Assembly: GCA_046497075.1 (NCBI GenBank)
Contig: JAWOGF010000068.1
Location: 1-61,835 of the forward strand
Origin: Saliniplasma sp046497075
GTDB lineage: Archaea > Thermoplasmatota > Thermoplasmata > Halarchaeoplasmatales > Halarchaeoplasmataceae
Length of the DNA stretch: 61,835 bases
Reading direction: 5' to 3'
Positions within the stretch are counted from its first letter, which is position 1, and each line of letters opens with the position of its first letter. This document shows, piece after piece, positions 1 to 7,497 of the stretch. Below the pieces are notes generated by a model. The model worked only from the letters and a program-made list of their open reading frames with translations. It ran no database searches and had not been told where the DNA came from. The translations under genes were made by a program, and so were the position numbers.

Positions 1-1247
1 GGACAAGTTTCAGGGAAATCGAATTTCTGTTGACTCCCATCTCTTTTCTCTTTGATGACTTTCACAACCTGTGGTATGATCTCACCTGCCTTCTCCACAA
101 GCACTGTATCACCTTCCCGCACATCCTTTCTTTCGATCTCATCCTCGTTATGCAAAGAAGCACGGGAAACAGTGGTACCAGAAAGTTGAACAGGTTCCAA
201 TACAGCGATAGGTGTCAATTTACCGGTCCTACCGACATGGATCTCTATTTCCTTCAACTTGGTGGTCTTCCTCATAGCCGGGTACTTGTAAGCTATAGCC
301 CATCGTGGATGCTTCGAAGTAGCCCCCAATTTCTCCTGATCTTCTAGATCATTGACTTTAACCACCATACCGTCTATCTCATAATTTAATTGGTCCTTCT
401 TCTCCCCCCATTCATCAATATATTCTAGGACCTCTTCTATATCATCCAACTTGACTATGTTCTCATTAACTTTCAACCCAGCTTTTTCCATCTCTTGCAT
501 GGTTTTCCAGTGGGTCTGAAATCCTTCGCCCTCCACGTAACTCAATGTGTAAATAAAGATATCCAGAGGCCTTTCAGCAACTATCTTTGGATCTTTATTT
601 CTGACCGTTCCAGCGGCTGCATTCCTGGGATTGGCGAAGGGCTCCTTACCCTGCTCCTCCCTCTCTTCGTTCATCTCTTCAAATTCGTCCCTGGGCATGT
701 AAACTTCACCGCGGACTTCTGCAGTCTCAAGTACGGTTTCATTTCTCAACTTCAGAGGTATAGTGTGAATGGTTTTCAAGTTAGGTGTGATATCTTCACC
801 CCTTTCTCCGTCACCTCTAGTAGCCCCTCTTTGAAACACCTTATCATCATAATAGAGTGCCACTCCCAAACCATCGATCTTGGGCTCGACTACGTATTCC
901 ACTTTATCCTTACCTAGACCCTTTTTTACCCGTTTATCGAAGTCCTTCAATTCTTCGTGATTGTAAGTATTATCCAAACTAAGCATCACGCTCATGTGTT
1001 CAACGGTTTCAAATTCGTCGATCTCCCCAGAACCGACTCTTTGAGTTGGAGAATCTGGTGTGACAAGTTCTGGATACGCCTCTTCTAAAGCTTCTAACTC
1101 TTTGACAAGCATGTCGTACTCGTAATCACTGATCTCGGGCTCGCTCTCGATATAATACTTTCTGTCATGATATCTTATCTCATCACGCAATTCCTGGATC
1201 CTATCCTCTGCTTTTTCTTTGTCACTAGGTATATCGAACTCTTCCAT
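1..1247 (-). CDS. ligA: NAD-dependent DNA ligase, C-terminus cut by window edge
   Basis: Seals nicks in duplex DNA using NAD+ as adenylate donor. About 415 N-terminal residues are present before the left edge. The adenylation motif K-I-D-G has its lysine near residue 123, in a VVEPKIDGLG context. The NAD-binding Ia domain is at the N-terminus (IRYHDRKYYIESEPEISDYE), MLSLDNTY and the GEVYMP segment follow, and the OB fold is starting where the sequence ends; the zinc finger, HhH and BRCT parts lie outside. The ATG at 1247 is 3 nt after the PolX stop, so the two are surely cotranscribed. Most archaea use ATP-dependent ligases for replication, so this bacterial-type enzyme was probably acquired by transfer. 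The identification is very secure; whether it replaces or supplements an ATP ligase cannot be seen here. Confidence 0.95.
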   Translation of the reverse strand, partial: MEEFDIPSDKEKAEDRIQELRDEIRYHDRKYYIESEPEISDYEYDMLVKELEALEEAYPELVTPDSPTQRVGSGEIDEFETVEHMSVMLSLDNTYNHEELKDFDKRVKKGLGKDKVEYVVEPKIDGLGVALYYDDKVFQRGATRGDGERGEDITPNLKTIHTIPLKLRNETVLETAEVRGEVYMPRDEFEEMNEEREEQGKEPFANPRNAAAGTVRNKDPKIVAERPLDIFIYTLSYVEGEGFQTHWKTMQEMEKAGLKVNENIVKLDDIEEVLEYIDEWGEKKDQLNYEIDGMVVKVNDLEDQEKLGATSKHPRWAIAYKYPAMRKTTKLKEIEIHVGRTGKLTPIAVLEPVQLSGTTVSRASLHNEDEIERKDVREGDTVLVEKAGEIIPQVVKVIKEKRDGSQQKFDFPETC

Positions 1248-1250
1248 ATT

Positions 1251-2954
1251 CTATCTCCCCTTCAAAAAGTCTATCAACTCATCGTAAGATAAAGTGTTGA
1301 TCACGTCATCCTTTTCCAACCATCCTCTGCGTGCTATCCCAACACCATACTTCATAAAGTCGAGATGCTGTAAACCATGTGCATCAGTTCCGAGTGATAT
1401 GAGTACGCCTTTATCCATAGCCTCCCTAGCATCTAGTGAATCTAGATCCAATCTTTGCGGTGATGCATTGATCTCTAACACTACTGAATTATCTTTAGCG
1501 GATTTCACTATCTTTCTCATATCGACTTTATAAGGCTCCCTTTCACCGATCTTACGACCGGTAGGATGTGCGAATATATCGATGAGTCCGGTGCTGAACG
1601 CATCGGTTATCCTTTTTGTTTGTTCCTCGGCTTCCATTCTAAAATTGGAATGTACCGCGCCTAAAACGATATCAAGTTCTTCTAAAGTTTCATGATCCAT
1701 ATCTAAACTGCCGTCTTTCTTGATGTCCACTTCGATACCTGACAGTAGCTTGATCTCCAACTCTTCCTGAGCTGACCGTATCTCTTCCTCCCTTTCTTCG
1801 ATCTCCTGCTTATCTAATCCTCCAGCGACTGTAAGACTTTCCGAATGGTCTGTTATAGCGATATACTCGTAACCTTTCTCTTGAGCAGCCCTGCCCACTT
1901 CTAAGATCGTATTTACACCATCACTCCAGTCCGAATGACACTGAAGGTCTCCTTTGATATCATCGAATTCAACGAGCTGAGGTAGTTCACCATTTCGAGC
2001 AGCTTCGATCTCCCCCCGATTCTCTCTCAACTCTGGGGGGATCCAATCCATGCCCAATTTCTCGTAGATACTCTTCTCATCTTCTCCAGCTACTTTCTTT
2101 TCATCATCTTTACTGAACAATCCGTACTCGTTCAATTTGTAACCATGGTCTATAGCGATCTGCCTCAACTCCACATTATGTTCTTTAGAACCTGTAAAGT
2201 ACTGCAGTGCCGCCCCAAAACTTTCTTCATCAATAACTCTAAGATCCGCTTGGATCCCACCCTCCATCCTAACACTGGTCTTAGTTTCACCTTTTACCAA
2301 CACTTCATCAACATCAGCATAGTTAGCAAAAGAATCCATCAATTTAGAACCGTCACCGGACGCGAGTATATCTACATCACCTATGGTTTCCTTTAACCTT
2401 CTTAAACTGCCGGCTTTTTCTATCATTTCAGCACCGGGTTTGAGATATTCTATCAAAGAATCCGCTAAGGGAAGTACCTCATTTAGAAGATGTCTTCCAG
2501 ATATCTTTTCCAGCATGTCGATTCCACGTATGATCTTATCCTGAGTTTTTTTACCGAATCCCTTGATTGTACTTATCTCTCCTGCCTCGGCCATCTCTTT
2601 CAAAGATTCTAGGTCCGTAACGTCTAACTCTTCGTACAGTTTCTTAGCTTTTTTTGGACCTATATCTGGGACCTTCATCACATCAATCAGTCCCTCGGGT
2701 AATTCCTCCTTCAGATTATCTAAATACTCTAAACCTCCAGTCTCGATGATCTCGTTGATCTTCTCCTCCATAGCCTTCCCTACGCCTTCAATACCCCGAA
2801 GATCATCTTCTTCATAATAATCGAGTATATCCTCTTTCATGGATTCGATCTTCCTAGCAGCTTTGCGGTAAGCTCTTGGTTTAAAATCTACGCCCTTCAC
2901 CTCCAAAAGGTCCGCTATATCGTAAAAAATCTCAGCGATCTTCTTATTCAACAT
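1251..2954 (-). CDS. polX: DNA polymerase X family with C-terminal PHP domain
   Basis: Gap-filling repair polymerase with a PHP phosphoesterase/exonuclease domain, 567 aa, the usual size for prokaryotic PolX. Helix-hairpin-helix segments lie near residues 52-65, 94-107 and 129-142. The nucleotidyltransferase core has GS at 182-183 and the metal ligands D193, D195 and D237. The PHP domain (about 335-565) keeps H340, D342, D369, H370, E408, H435, H463 and the D524-x-H526 pair, so both active sites look intact. A TATA-like ATTAAAG about 27 nt upstream of the ATG suggests a leaderless transcript. The ligase gene follows 3 nt after the stop codon. Together they form a compact gap-fill-and-seal unit, as in base excision repair. 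Confidence 0.95.
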   Translation of the reverse strand: MLNKKIAEIFYDIADLLEVKGVDFKPRAYRKAARKIESMKEDILDYYEEDDLRGIEGVGKAMEEKINEIIETGGLEYLDNLKEELPEGLIDVMKVPDIGPKKAKKLYEELDVTDLESLKEMAEAGEISTIKGFGKKTQDKIIRGIDMLEKISGRHLLNEVLPLADSLIEYLKPGAEMIEKAGSLRRLKETIGDVDILASGDGSKLMDSFANYADVDEVLVKGETKTSVRMEGGIQADLRVIDEESFGAALQYFTGSKEHNVELRQIAIDHGYKLNEYGLFSKDDEKKVAGEDEKSIYEKLGMDWIPPELRENRGEIEAARNGELPQLVEFDDIKGDLQCHSDWSDGVNTILEVGRAAQEKGYEYIAITDHSESLTVAGGLDKQEIEEREEEIRSAQEELEIKLLSGIEVDIKKDGSLDMDHETLEELDIVLGAVHSNFRMEAEEQTKRITDAFSTGLIDIFAHPTGRKIGEREPYKVDMRKIVKSAKDNSVVLEINASPQRLDLDSLDAREAMDKGVLISLGTDAHGLQHLDFMKYGVGIARRGWLEKDDVINTLSYDELIDFLKGR

Positions 2955-3072
2955 ACTTACTAGAAAGCGTTTTCAACACTTTAATCTTTTTCATAGCCCT
3001 TAAATGATGACTGCTAAAAAGCCAAATCAAGTATCTTTATTCGGAAGTTCCACAGAAGTATCACGATATTTA

Positions 3073-4110
3073 CTAGATCGTTTTATTTAAGATATTTCTG
3101 ACCTCTTTTAAGGCGTCTTCTACCTCGTCCAACTTATCATGTAACTCTTGTAAATCTTGCTTAGATACATTGTTGGATATCGGTTCTGAAACCGAATCAC
3201 TTCCGATCCCCGCCTCAGGAACTTCATCTAGGTCATCTTCCATCTCAGTATTTATATATCTAAGCAACTCTATAGAATATTGATAATCCGCCGAGTCTGC
3301 CTTTTCTTTAGCGGTCTGAAGTTCCCGGATATACTGTTCTACATCTAGATCATTTTTCTTTAATTCCCTTATATTCGAGTTACATCTCCTGATCATGTCA
3401 GATATAATAAGCATCATCTCCGACTGGTCTAAAAATTCATCCATCTTCTCTAATCCCTTTCTGAACTCACCTCTTTTCCGGGATCGTAATGCCCCGTTCA
3501 CTAACATCTTCAACTTCTCTATATCCGCATCTATCTTTCTTAACTTCGACAGTCTTTTACGGGCGACCGAAAATCTTTCCTCTAACTTCTGTTTTAATCT
3601 GTATTCATCTTCTATTTCTTCCAATAAATTTCTAAGTCCTTCCTCAGTAGATCGATGTTCACCTTCATTTAAGCCCTCGATCAACTTCTTCAGTCTGTCC
3701 CTATACCTTGATTTTATCTCCTTTTGTTCAATATCATTTAATTTCTCACGGACATCATCGACCAAATTTTTTATTTCGATAAGTATCTCACCTTTTTCTA
3801 TGAGATCATCCGCTAGATCCAAAGCTTTTGGTATATCGTAACTCCCCTTGGCGTTTCTCATCTCCTTGAACCCATTTTTAAACCCAGATAAGTCCAATTT
3901 TGTTTCACGACATTTCCTTAGTAATTCTTTCACCCTCTTCGTTTTTTCTTCTAATTCCTCTTCATATCCCTGTTTTCGAATAACTTCTATCATTTCCTCA
4001 GCAAGTTTATTTTTATTGGGAAAAGCCTTTGGTTCATCTATACCGAGTTGAACAGATATAGAATTCATCTCCTTTCGAGTATTTTCACTCGTGATGTCTT
4101 TCGCTTCCAT
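3073..4110 (-). CDS. Coiled-coil protein of unknown function
   Basis: A 345-residue soluble protein with no signal peptide or membrane segment. It is very rich in Lys, Glu, Leu and Arg, with long heptad-like stretches over about residues 40-290. A Ser/Gly/Pro-containing acidic linker (about 300-315) separates a second short coiled coil at the C-terminus. I recognise no catalytic motif. It could be a structural, chromosome-associated or scaffolding protein. It lies upstream of polX in the same direction, but the 118-nt gap containing a polX TATA-like box argues for separate transcription. A TATA-like ATTATAAAT near 4175-4183 could serve this gene with a leader of about 45 nt. Confidence 0.7.
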   Translation of the reverse strand: MEAKDITSENTRKEMNSISVQLGIDEPKAFPNKNKLAEEMIEVIRKQGYEEELEEKTKRVKELLRKCRETKLDLSGFKNGFKEMRNAKGSYDIPKALDLADDLIEKGEILIEIKNLVDDVREKLNDIEQKEIKSRYRDRLKKLIEGLNEGEHRSTEEGLRNLLEEIEDEYRLKQKLEERFSVARKRLSKLRKIDADIEKLKMLVNGALRSRKRGEFRKGLEKMDEFLDQSEMMLIISDMIRRCNSNIRELKKNDLDVEQYIRELQTAKEKADSADYQYSIELLRYINTEMEDDLDEVPEAGIGSDSVSEPISNNVSKQDLQELHDKLDEVEDALKEVRNILNKTI

Positions 4111-4453
4111 AATACCCGTCCTCTTATCCTCTCAACATTACAACATATATTTGAGAACCTATAATAGTGATGCTCATATTTATAATTCCCTACATTGGGT
4201 ATCTGTAATAAATTTAGAGATATTGCAGATCTGACAGACTCGAAGGTAGAAAAATATTTATACAGCCTATCTATTCACTTGAATATCAAGATAACACCCT
4301 CCCACCCCCCCCTTATCATTCATTTAATTTTTCAAACAATTTTTAATCAAAATATTTGCATAACTAAGTTGATTTTTTTAATAAAGTGACATCTATTTTA
4401 CTAGTACCCTTGCATCGAAATGCAAATGTTTAAATAGGCCGTAAGTTTCGCAT
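4111..4453. other. AT-rich divergent intergenic region
   Basis: A 343-nt gap between the divergent coiled-coil and MATE genes. It holds a TATA-like box for each side: about 4175-4183 for the minus gene and TTTAAATA at 4429-4436 for the plus gene. The middle has a C-run near 4303-4313 and T-rich stretches. A 64-codon open frame inside it has low-complexity Ile/Phe/Leu composition, no ribosome binding site and no recognisable motif, so I do not call it a gene. No tRNA or stable RNA fold was apparent. Confidence 0.6.
4429..4436 (+). promoter_or_regulatory. TATA box of the MATE gene, with flanking near-inverted repeats
   Basis: TTTAAATA is centred about 22-28 nt before the TTG (4454) and GTG (4460) start candidates, which fits a leaderless transcript. 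Related inverted motifs flank it: ATGCAAATG at 4420-4428 and CGCATTTG at 4449-4456. They could be half-sites for a repressor covering the promoter. The symmetry is imperfect, so the operator reading is weak; the TATA assignment is better supported by spacing. Confidence 0.5.
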
Positions 4454-5848
4454 TTGGTCGTGTTTGGCGATAAAAGAAAACCGGATATATTGAATGGGAA
4501 GATCGTCCCTACGTTGTTCCTGCTTGGATGGCCGATCATGGTGGAATCGGTTCTTCAAACAGCCTACAGTCTGACAGACACATTCTGGTTGGGTAATATG
4601 GGAGGGATCGAAGGGAGAGAAGCTCTAGCGGCCACACAGATCTCCTGGCCTTTGATATGGCTGATGGTTTCCGTGGGGACTGGATTTGGCATCGCAGCTA
4701 TAGCACTGGTTTCTCAACATACAGGAGCAGAAAGATACGGAGAGGTAAACAAAGATGCGGGACAGCTCATGCTATTCTTTCTTGTCTTTTCAACGATTAT
4801 CGCAATAATAGGTTATTTGATCTCACCGATCATGATAAACTCTGTAATAGTAGATAACCCAGACGTAGCACGACAGGGTATAATATTCATCAGAACTACA
4901 TTCATCAGCCAACCGTTCATGTTCGTTTTCATGGGATACGCATTTTTATTAAGGGCGTGGGGCGATACGATCACTCCTATGATAATCACCGGTGTGGCTG
5001 TAGGCCTCAACATAATTTTAGACCCTATGTTCATATATGGATGGGGGCCCTTCCCTCAATGGGGTATATTCGGAGCTGCCTTCGCAACATTAGTTACAAG
5101 AGGTATAGCCGCAGCCATAGCTCTTCATCTATTGTTCAGGGGTAAAGTTGAAATCAAGCTAAAATTAAAGAATATGAAACCCGATCTTAAAAGATTGAAG
5201 AAGTTTTTGAAGATAGGTGCCCCTGCTAGCATCGGTAACAGCGGTACTGCATTCGGTTTTGTTATACTAACATTCGTCATAGCTAGAGTTGCAAACAGTG
5301 AAGCTTCATTGGCGGCCTACAATGCGGGAGATAAAATACTCGGGTTGATGTTCATATTCATGGGGGGACTAGCCGTTGCCATGACGACCATGGTAGGTCA
5401 GAATCTTGGTGCTGGAAATAAAGAACGTTCCTCCGAGATCGTCAGGAAGGGCATCTTATCTTTATCTGGAATAATGACCATATTTACACTTATTTTATTC
5501 CTTTTCCGAAAGGAGTTCATCATAATTTTTAACCAGGATCCTGACGTAGTAAAAATCGGTACTCAATTTCTACTGATATTCTCACTCAGCATGCCATTTT
5601 TCGGAGTTTTCAGGGCAACGAACGCAGTTTTTGAAGGTTCGGGCCATACAAAGTACCAGATGATCTTGAATCTTGTGAGATTGTGGGGGCTAAGAGTTCC
5701 ACTTACGTTGTTTCTAGGACTAATAATAGGTCTTCAATCTACTGGTGTTTGGATAGGTATGGCCCTTAGTAATGTTATAGCTGCGATAATAGGGCTGATC
5801 GTTCTCAACACTGGGGTCTGGAAAGAAAAGATTATTGAAAATACTTGA
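4454..5848 (+). CDS. MATE family multidrug/Na+ antiporter
   Basis: Integral membrane exporter of the MATE (NorM/DinF) family, about 460 aa with roughly 12 hydrophobic segments in two homologous halves. The N-terminal half has the typical pattern of an early VESVLQTAYSLTDTFWLG helix followed by ALAATQISWP. The second half repeats it around residues 250-300 (IGAPASIGNSGTAFGF, then AAYNAGDKI). Such proteins expel drugs or other organic solutes in exchange for Na+ or H+. The start is either TTG at 4454 or GTG at 4460; the TATA box spacing fits both. The gene is monocistronic, pointing toward the tRNA and ribosomal operon on the other strand. Substrate cannot be predicted. Confidence 0.9.
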   Translation: MVVFGDKRKPDILNGKIVPTLFLLGWPIMVESVLQTAYSLTDTFWLGNMGGIEGREALAATQISWPLIWLMVSVGTGFGIAAIALVSQHTGAERYGEVNKDAGQLMLFFLVFSTIIAIIGYLISPIMINSVIVDNPDVARQGIIFIRTTFISQPFMFVFMGYAFLLRAWGDTITPMIITGVAVGLNIILDPMFIYGWGPFPQWGIFGAAFATLVTRGIAAAIALHLLFRGKVEIKLKLKNMKPDLKRLKKFLKIGAPASIGNSGTAFGFVILTFVIARVANSEASLAAYNAGDKILGLMFIFMGGLAVAMTTMVGQNLGAGNKERSSEIVRKGILSLSGIMTIFTLILFLFRKEFIIIFNQDPDVVKIGTQFLLIFSLSMPFFGVFRATNAVFEGSGHTKYQMILNLVRLWGLRVPLTLFLGLIIGLQSTGVWIGMALSNVIAAIIGLIVLNTGVWKEKIIENT

Positions 5849-5872
5849 TGTTTAATTGATGTAAATGTAAAA

Positions 5873-5947
5873 TGGGGCCGCCGAAATTTGAATTCGGGTT
5901 CCTACCGCCCCGGGGTAGAAGGATGGGCCAAGCTACCCTACGGCCCC
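5873..5947 (-). tRNA. tRNA-Pro (anticodon GGG)
   Basis: On the minus strand a cloverleaf folds from a 7-bp acceptor stem (GGGGCCG with CGGCCCC), U8-A9, a D arm GGGT/ATCC, an anticodon stem CTACC/GGTAG, and a T arm CCGAA-TTCAAAT-TTCGG, followed by discriminator A. CCA is not encoded. The 7-nt anticodon loop reads CCGGGGC, giving anticodon GGG. The conserved U33 is replaced by C, which is unusual. The gene lies 24 nt downstream of rpoN on the same strand, so it probably belongs to the ribosomal operon transcript; a tRNA-Pro near this operon is known in archaea. Confidence 0.85.
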
Positions 5948-5971
5948 AAAAAGAAATAAAAAAAACGTTTT

Positions 5972-6160
5972 TTAATATCCCATAACGTCGTCTATGAGAT
6001 CCTTGTGGGTCAAGATGATCCTTCGACAGCAGTATCTTTCGATACCTAGATCATCAAGTACTTCGGCAGGGTCTTCACCCCGCTCGACTCGGCTTTGATA
6101 GACCTCGTACACGTTTCCGAGAACTTTCCCACATGTGAAACATCTTATAGGTATTATCAT
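5972..6160 (-). CDS. rpoN: DNA-directed RNA polymerase subunit N
   Basis: Small zinc-binding subunit of archaeal RNA polymerase, homologous to eukaryotic Rpb10, 62 aa. It shows the family signature MIIPIRCFTCGKVLG at the N-terminus and the paired cysteines in RYCCRR. Together C7-x2-C10 and C44-C45 form the atypical zinc site. The length is standard for the family. It is the fourth gene of the L18e operon, 8 nt after rps9, and tRNA-Pro follows. RpoN is unrelated to the bacterial sigma-54 factor of the same symbol. Confidence 0.97.
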   Translation of the reverse strand: MIIPIRCFTCGKVLGNVYEVYQSRVERGEDPAEVLDDLGIERYCCRRIILTHKDLIDDVMGY

Positions 6161-6168
6161 TTTTTATA

Positions 6169-6576
6169 TCACCGATATGATTTCTGCCTTTTCTTACGAG
6201 CCCCACGACCCATGGGCTGTTTAGGTAATTTCCTTCTTGGATCAGATACCAAAAGACTCCTATCGTATTCCTTGAAGAGCTCTTCTAATTCAGGGTCGTC
6301 GAAGTAATCAATAACACATAAAGCGATAGCGGTCCTGGTCGCCCCGGCCTGACCCATCACTCCTCCGCCTTGAACATTTATGTTTATATCTATCTTATCT
6401 GAACGATCACCGACGAGCTGGATAGGTTCCATTATCTTGAGTTTAGCTATCTCTGGAGTATAAATTTCTAAAGGTTTGCTATTTATCCTGACTCTACCTT
6501 CACCTGAACGTATGGTTGCTTTGGCTATAGCTTCTTTCTTTTTTCCTGTCCGGGTTAAAACTTCTTTTTCTCCCAT
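6169..6576 (-). CDS. rps9: 30S ribosomal protein S9 (uS9)
   Basis: Small-subunit ribosomal protein, 135 aa. It begins with the family segment VLTRTGKKKEAIAKATIR, has GGGVMGQAGATRTAIA in the middle, and ends in the basic tail KKRQKSYR whose last residues reach the P-site tRNA. The ATG at 6576 lies 11 nt after the rpl13 stop in a tight operon. The archaeal form is identifiable from its length and from the L18e/L13/RpoN neighbours. Nothing is unusual. Confidence 0.97.
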   Translation of the reverse strand: MGEKEVLTRTGKKKEAIAKATIRSGEGRVRINSKPLEIYTPEIAKLKIMEPIQLVGDRSDKIDININVQGGGVMGQAGATRTAIALCVIDYFDDPELEELFKEYDRSLLVSDPRRKLPKQPMGRGARKKRQKSYR

Positions 6577-6587
6577 ATCTGATACCT

Positions 6588-6998
6588 CTAAAATTTAGCT
6601 CCGAGATGCTTTGATATCTCTTCGAGGGGTAACCCTCTGCTCGTTTCAGTGGTCTTGACTTCATCACCAAGGAACTCTTTACCTTCGAACTCGCTTGGCA
6701 CTCCGATGTATGCTCTTAATCTTTTAAATGCTTTTCGTCCCCTAGGTTGTTGATAAGGGAGCATACCTCTGACAGTCCGCTTAAATATTCTTTCTGGTCT
6801 GCGGGGATAATACGGACCTTTCCGGACCTTACCTCTTTCCCTTTTTTCTTTATAATCCTCTAGGATCTTAGTCTTGTCTCCTGTGATGAAAACCTTCTCC
6901 GCGTTGACAACCCGTACATCTTCATCGGACAAAAGGTCCTCTGCAACTTGGGTAGCTAATCGACCTAAAATCTTGTCTTCTCCATCATAAACCTTCAT
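6588..6998 (-). CDS. rpl13: 50S ribosomal protein L13 (uL13)
   Basis: Large-subunit ribosomal protein, 136 aa, archaeal form. Recognisable segments are DGEDKILGRLATQVAEDLL at the N-terminus, NAEKVFITGDK, and the basic central region GPYYPRRPERIFKRTVRGMLP. The C-terminal tail diverges, as is common. It starts 4 nt after the rpl18e stop and is followed closely by rps9, an order shared by archaea. Confidence 0.97.
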   Translation of the reverse strand: MKVYDGEDKILGRLATQVAEDLLSDEDVRVVNAEKVFITGDKTKILEDYKEKRERGKVRKGPYYPRRPERIFKRTVRGMLPYQQPRGRKAFKRLRAYIGVPSEFEGKEFLGDEVKTTETSRGLPLEEISKHLGAKF

Positions 6999-7002
6999 GA
7001 TA

Positions 7003-7365
7003 TCATCCCATCACTCTTATACCGTTTCCTTTAGGGTTTTGTTCTGCCAGCTCGCGGATACTCATATACTCGCCGCCGGCCTCGATTATATCCTCTTTTG
7101 CACTATCACTAGCATTGAATGAACCAACGATCACTCTCTTAGTAAGGTACCCGGCCCCGAGTACCTTCCCTGGTACGATGATTTTCTCGTCCTCATCTGC
7201 GTGTCTTTGTAAACGGGAAAGGTTTACTTCCGCCCAGTTACTAGAGGGTTTTTCCAACCTTTCCGCCACGTCTCGCCAGATGGGTGCGTTTTGCTCTCTC
7301 GCCATATCCTTGAGGTCCTTGATAAGACGGACAAGGATCGGGTTTGTCTTATTTTCTATAGTCAT
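7003..7365 (-). CDS. rpl18e: 50S ribosomal protein L18e (eL18)
   Basis: Archaeal/eukaryotic large-subunit protein, 120 aa, first gene of the operon. Signature segments are NPILVRLIKDLKDMARE near the N-terminus, the IIVPGKVLGAGYLTK core and NPKGNGIRVMG at the C-terminus. A strong Shine-Dalgarno GGAGGAG lies at 7372-7378 just before the ATG at 7365. A perfect hairpin sits immediately upstream of that site in the leader, which could allow control of translation for the whole operon. Confidence 0.97.
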   Translation of the reverse strand: MTIENKTNPILVRLIKDLKDMAREQNAPIWRDVAERLEKPSSNWAEVNLSRLQRHADEDEKIIVPGKVLGAGYLTKRVIVGSFNASDSAKEDIIEAGGEYMSIRELAEQNPKGNGIRVMG

Positions 7366-7383
7366 ATCTGACTCCTCCGACGT

Positions 7384-7404
7384 AGCAGGAGAAATCCTCC
7401 TGCT
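7384..7404 (-). promoter_or_regulatory. Leader hairpin upstream of the L18e operon
   Basis: AGCAGGAG pairs perfectly with CTCCTGCT around a 5-nt loop, giving an 8-bp stem. It ends about 6 nt before the L18e ribosome binding site on the minus strand. A TATA-like TTTATAAAT near 7438-7446 puts the predicted transcript start near 7415, so the hairpin would lie inside a leader of about 50 nt. Ribosomal operons are often controlled by one of their own proteins binding such a leader. That role here is inference from position only. Confidence 0.5.
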
Positions 7405-7497
7405 TTATGCGGGTATTCCGTTGCAGAGAGGATGGTATTTATAAATGTTACTGTTTGAGTAAACTATTTATCTGCTCTGTACATAATGAATCTTTAA

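Noticed and set aside
4195..4389. 64-codon open frame in the intergenic region
   Set aside because: Low-complexity hydrophobic composition, no ribosome binding site and overlap with AT-rich promoter DNA; no motif.
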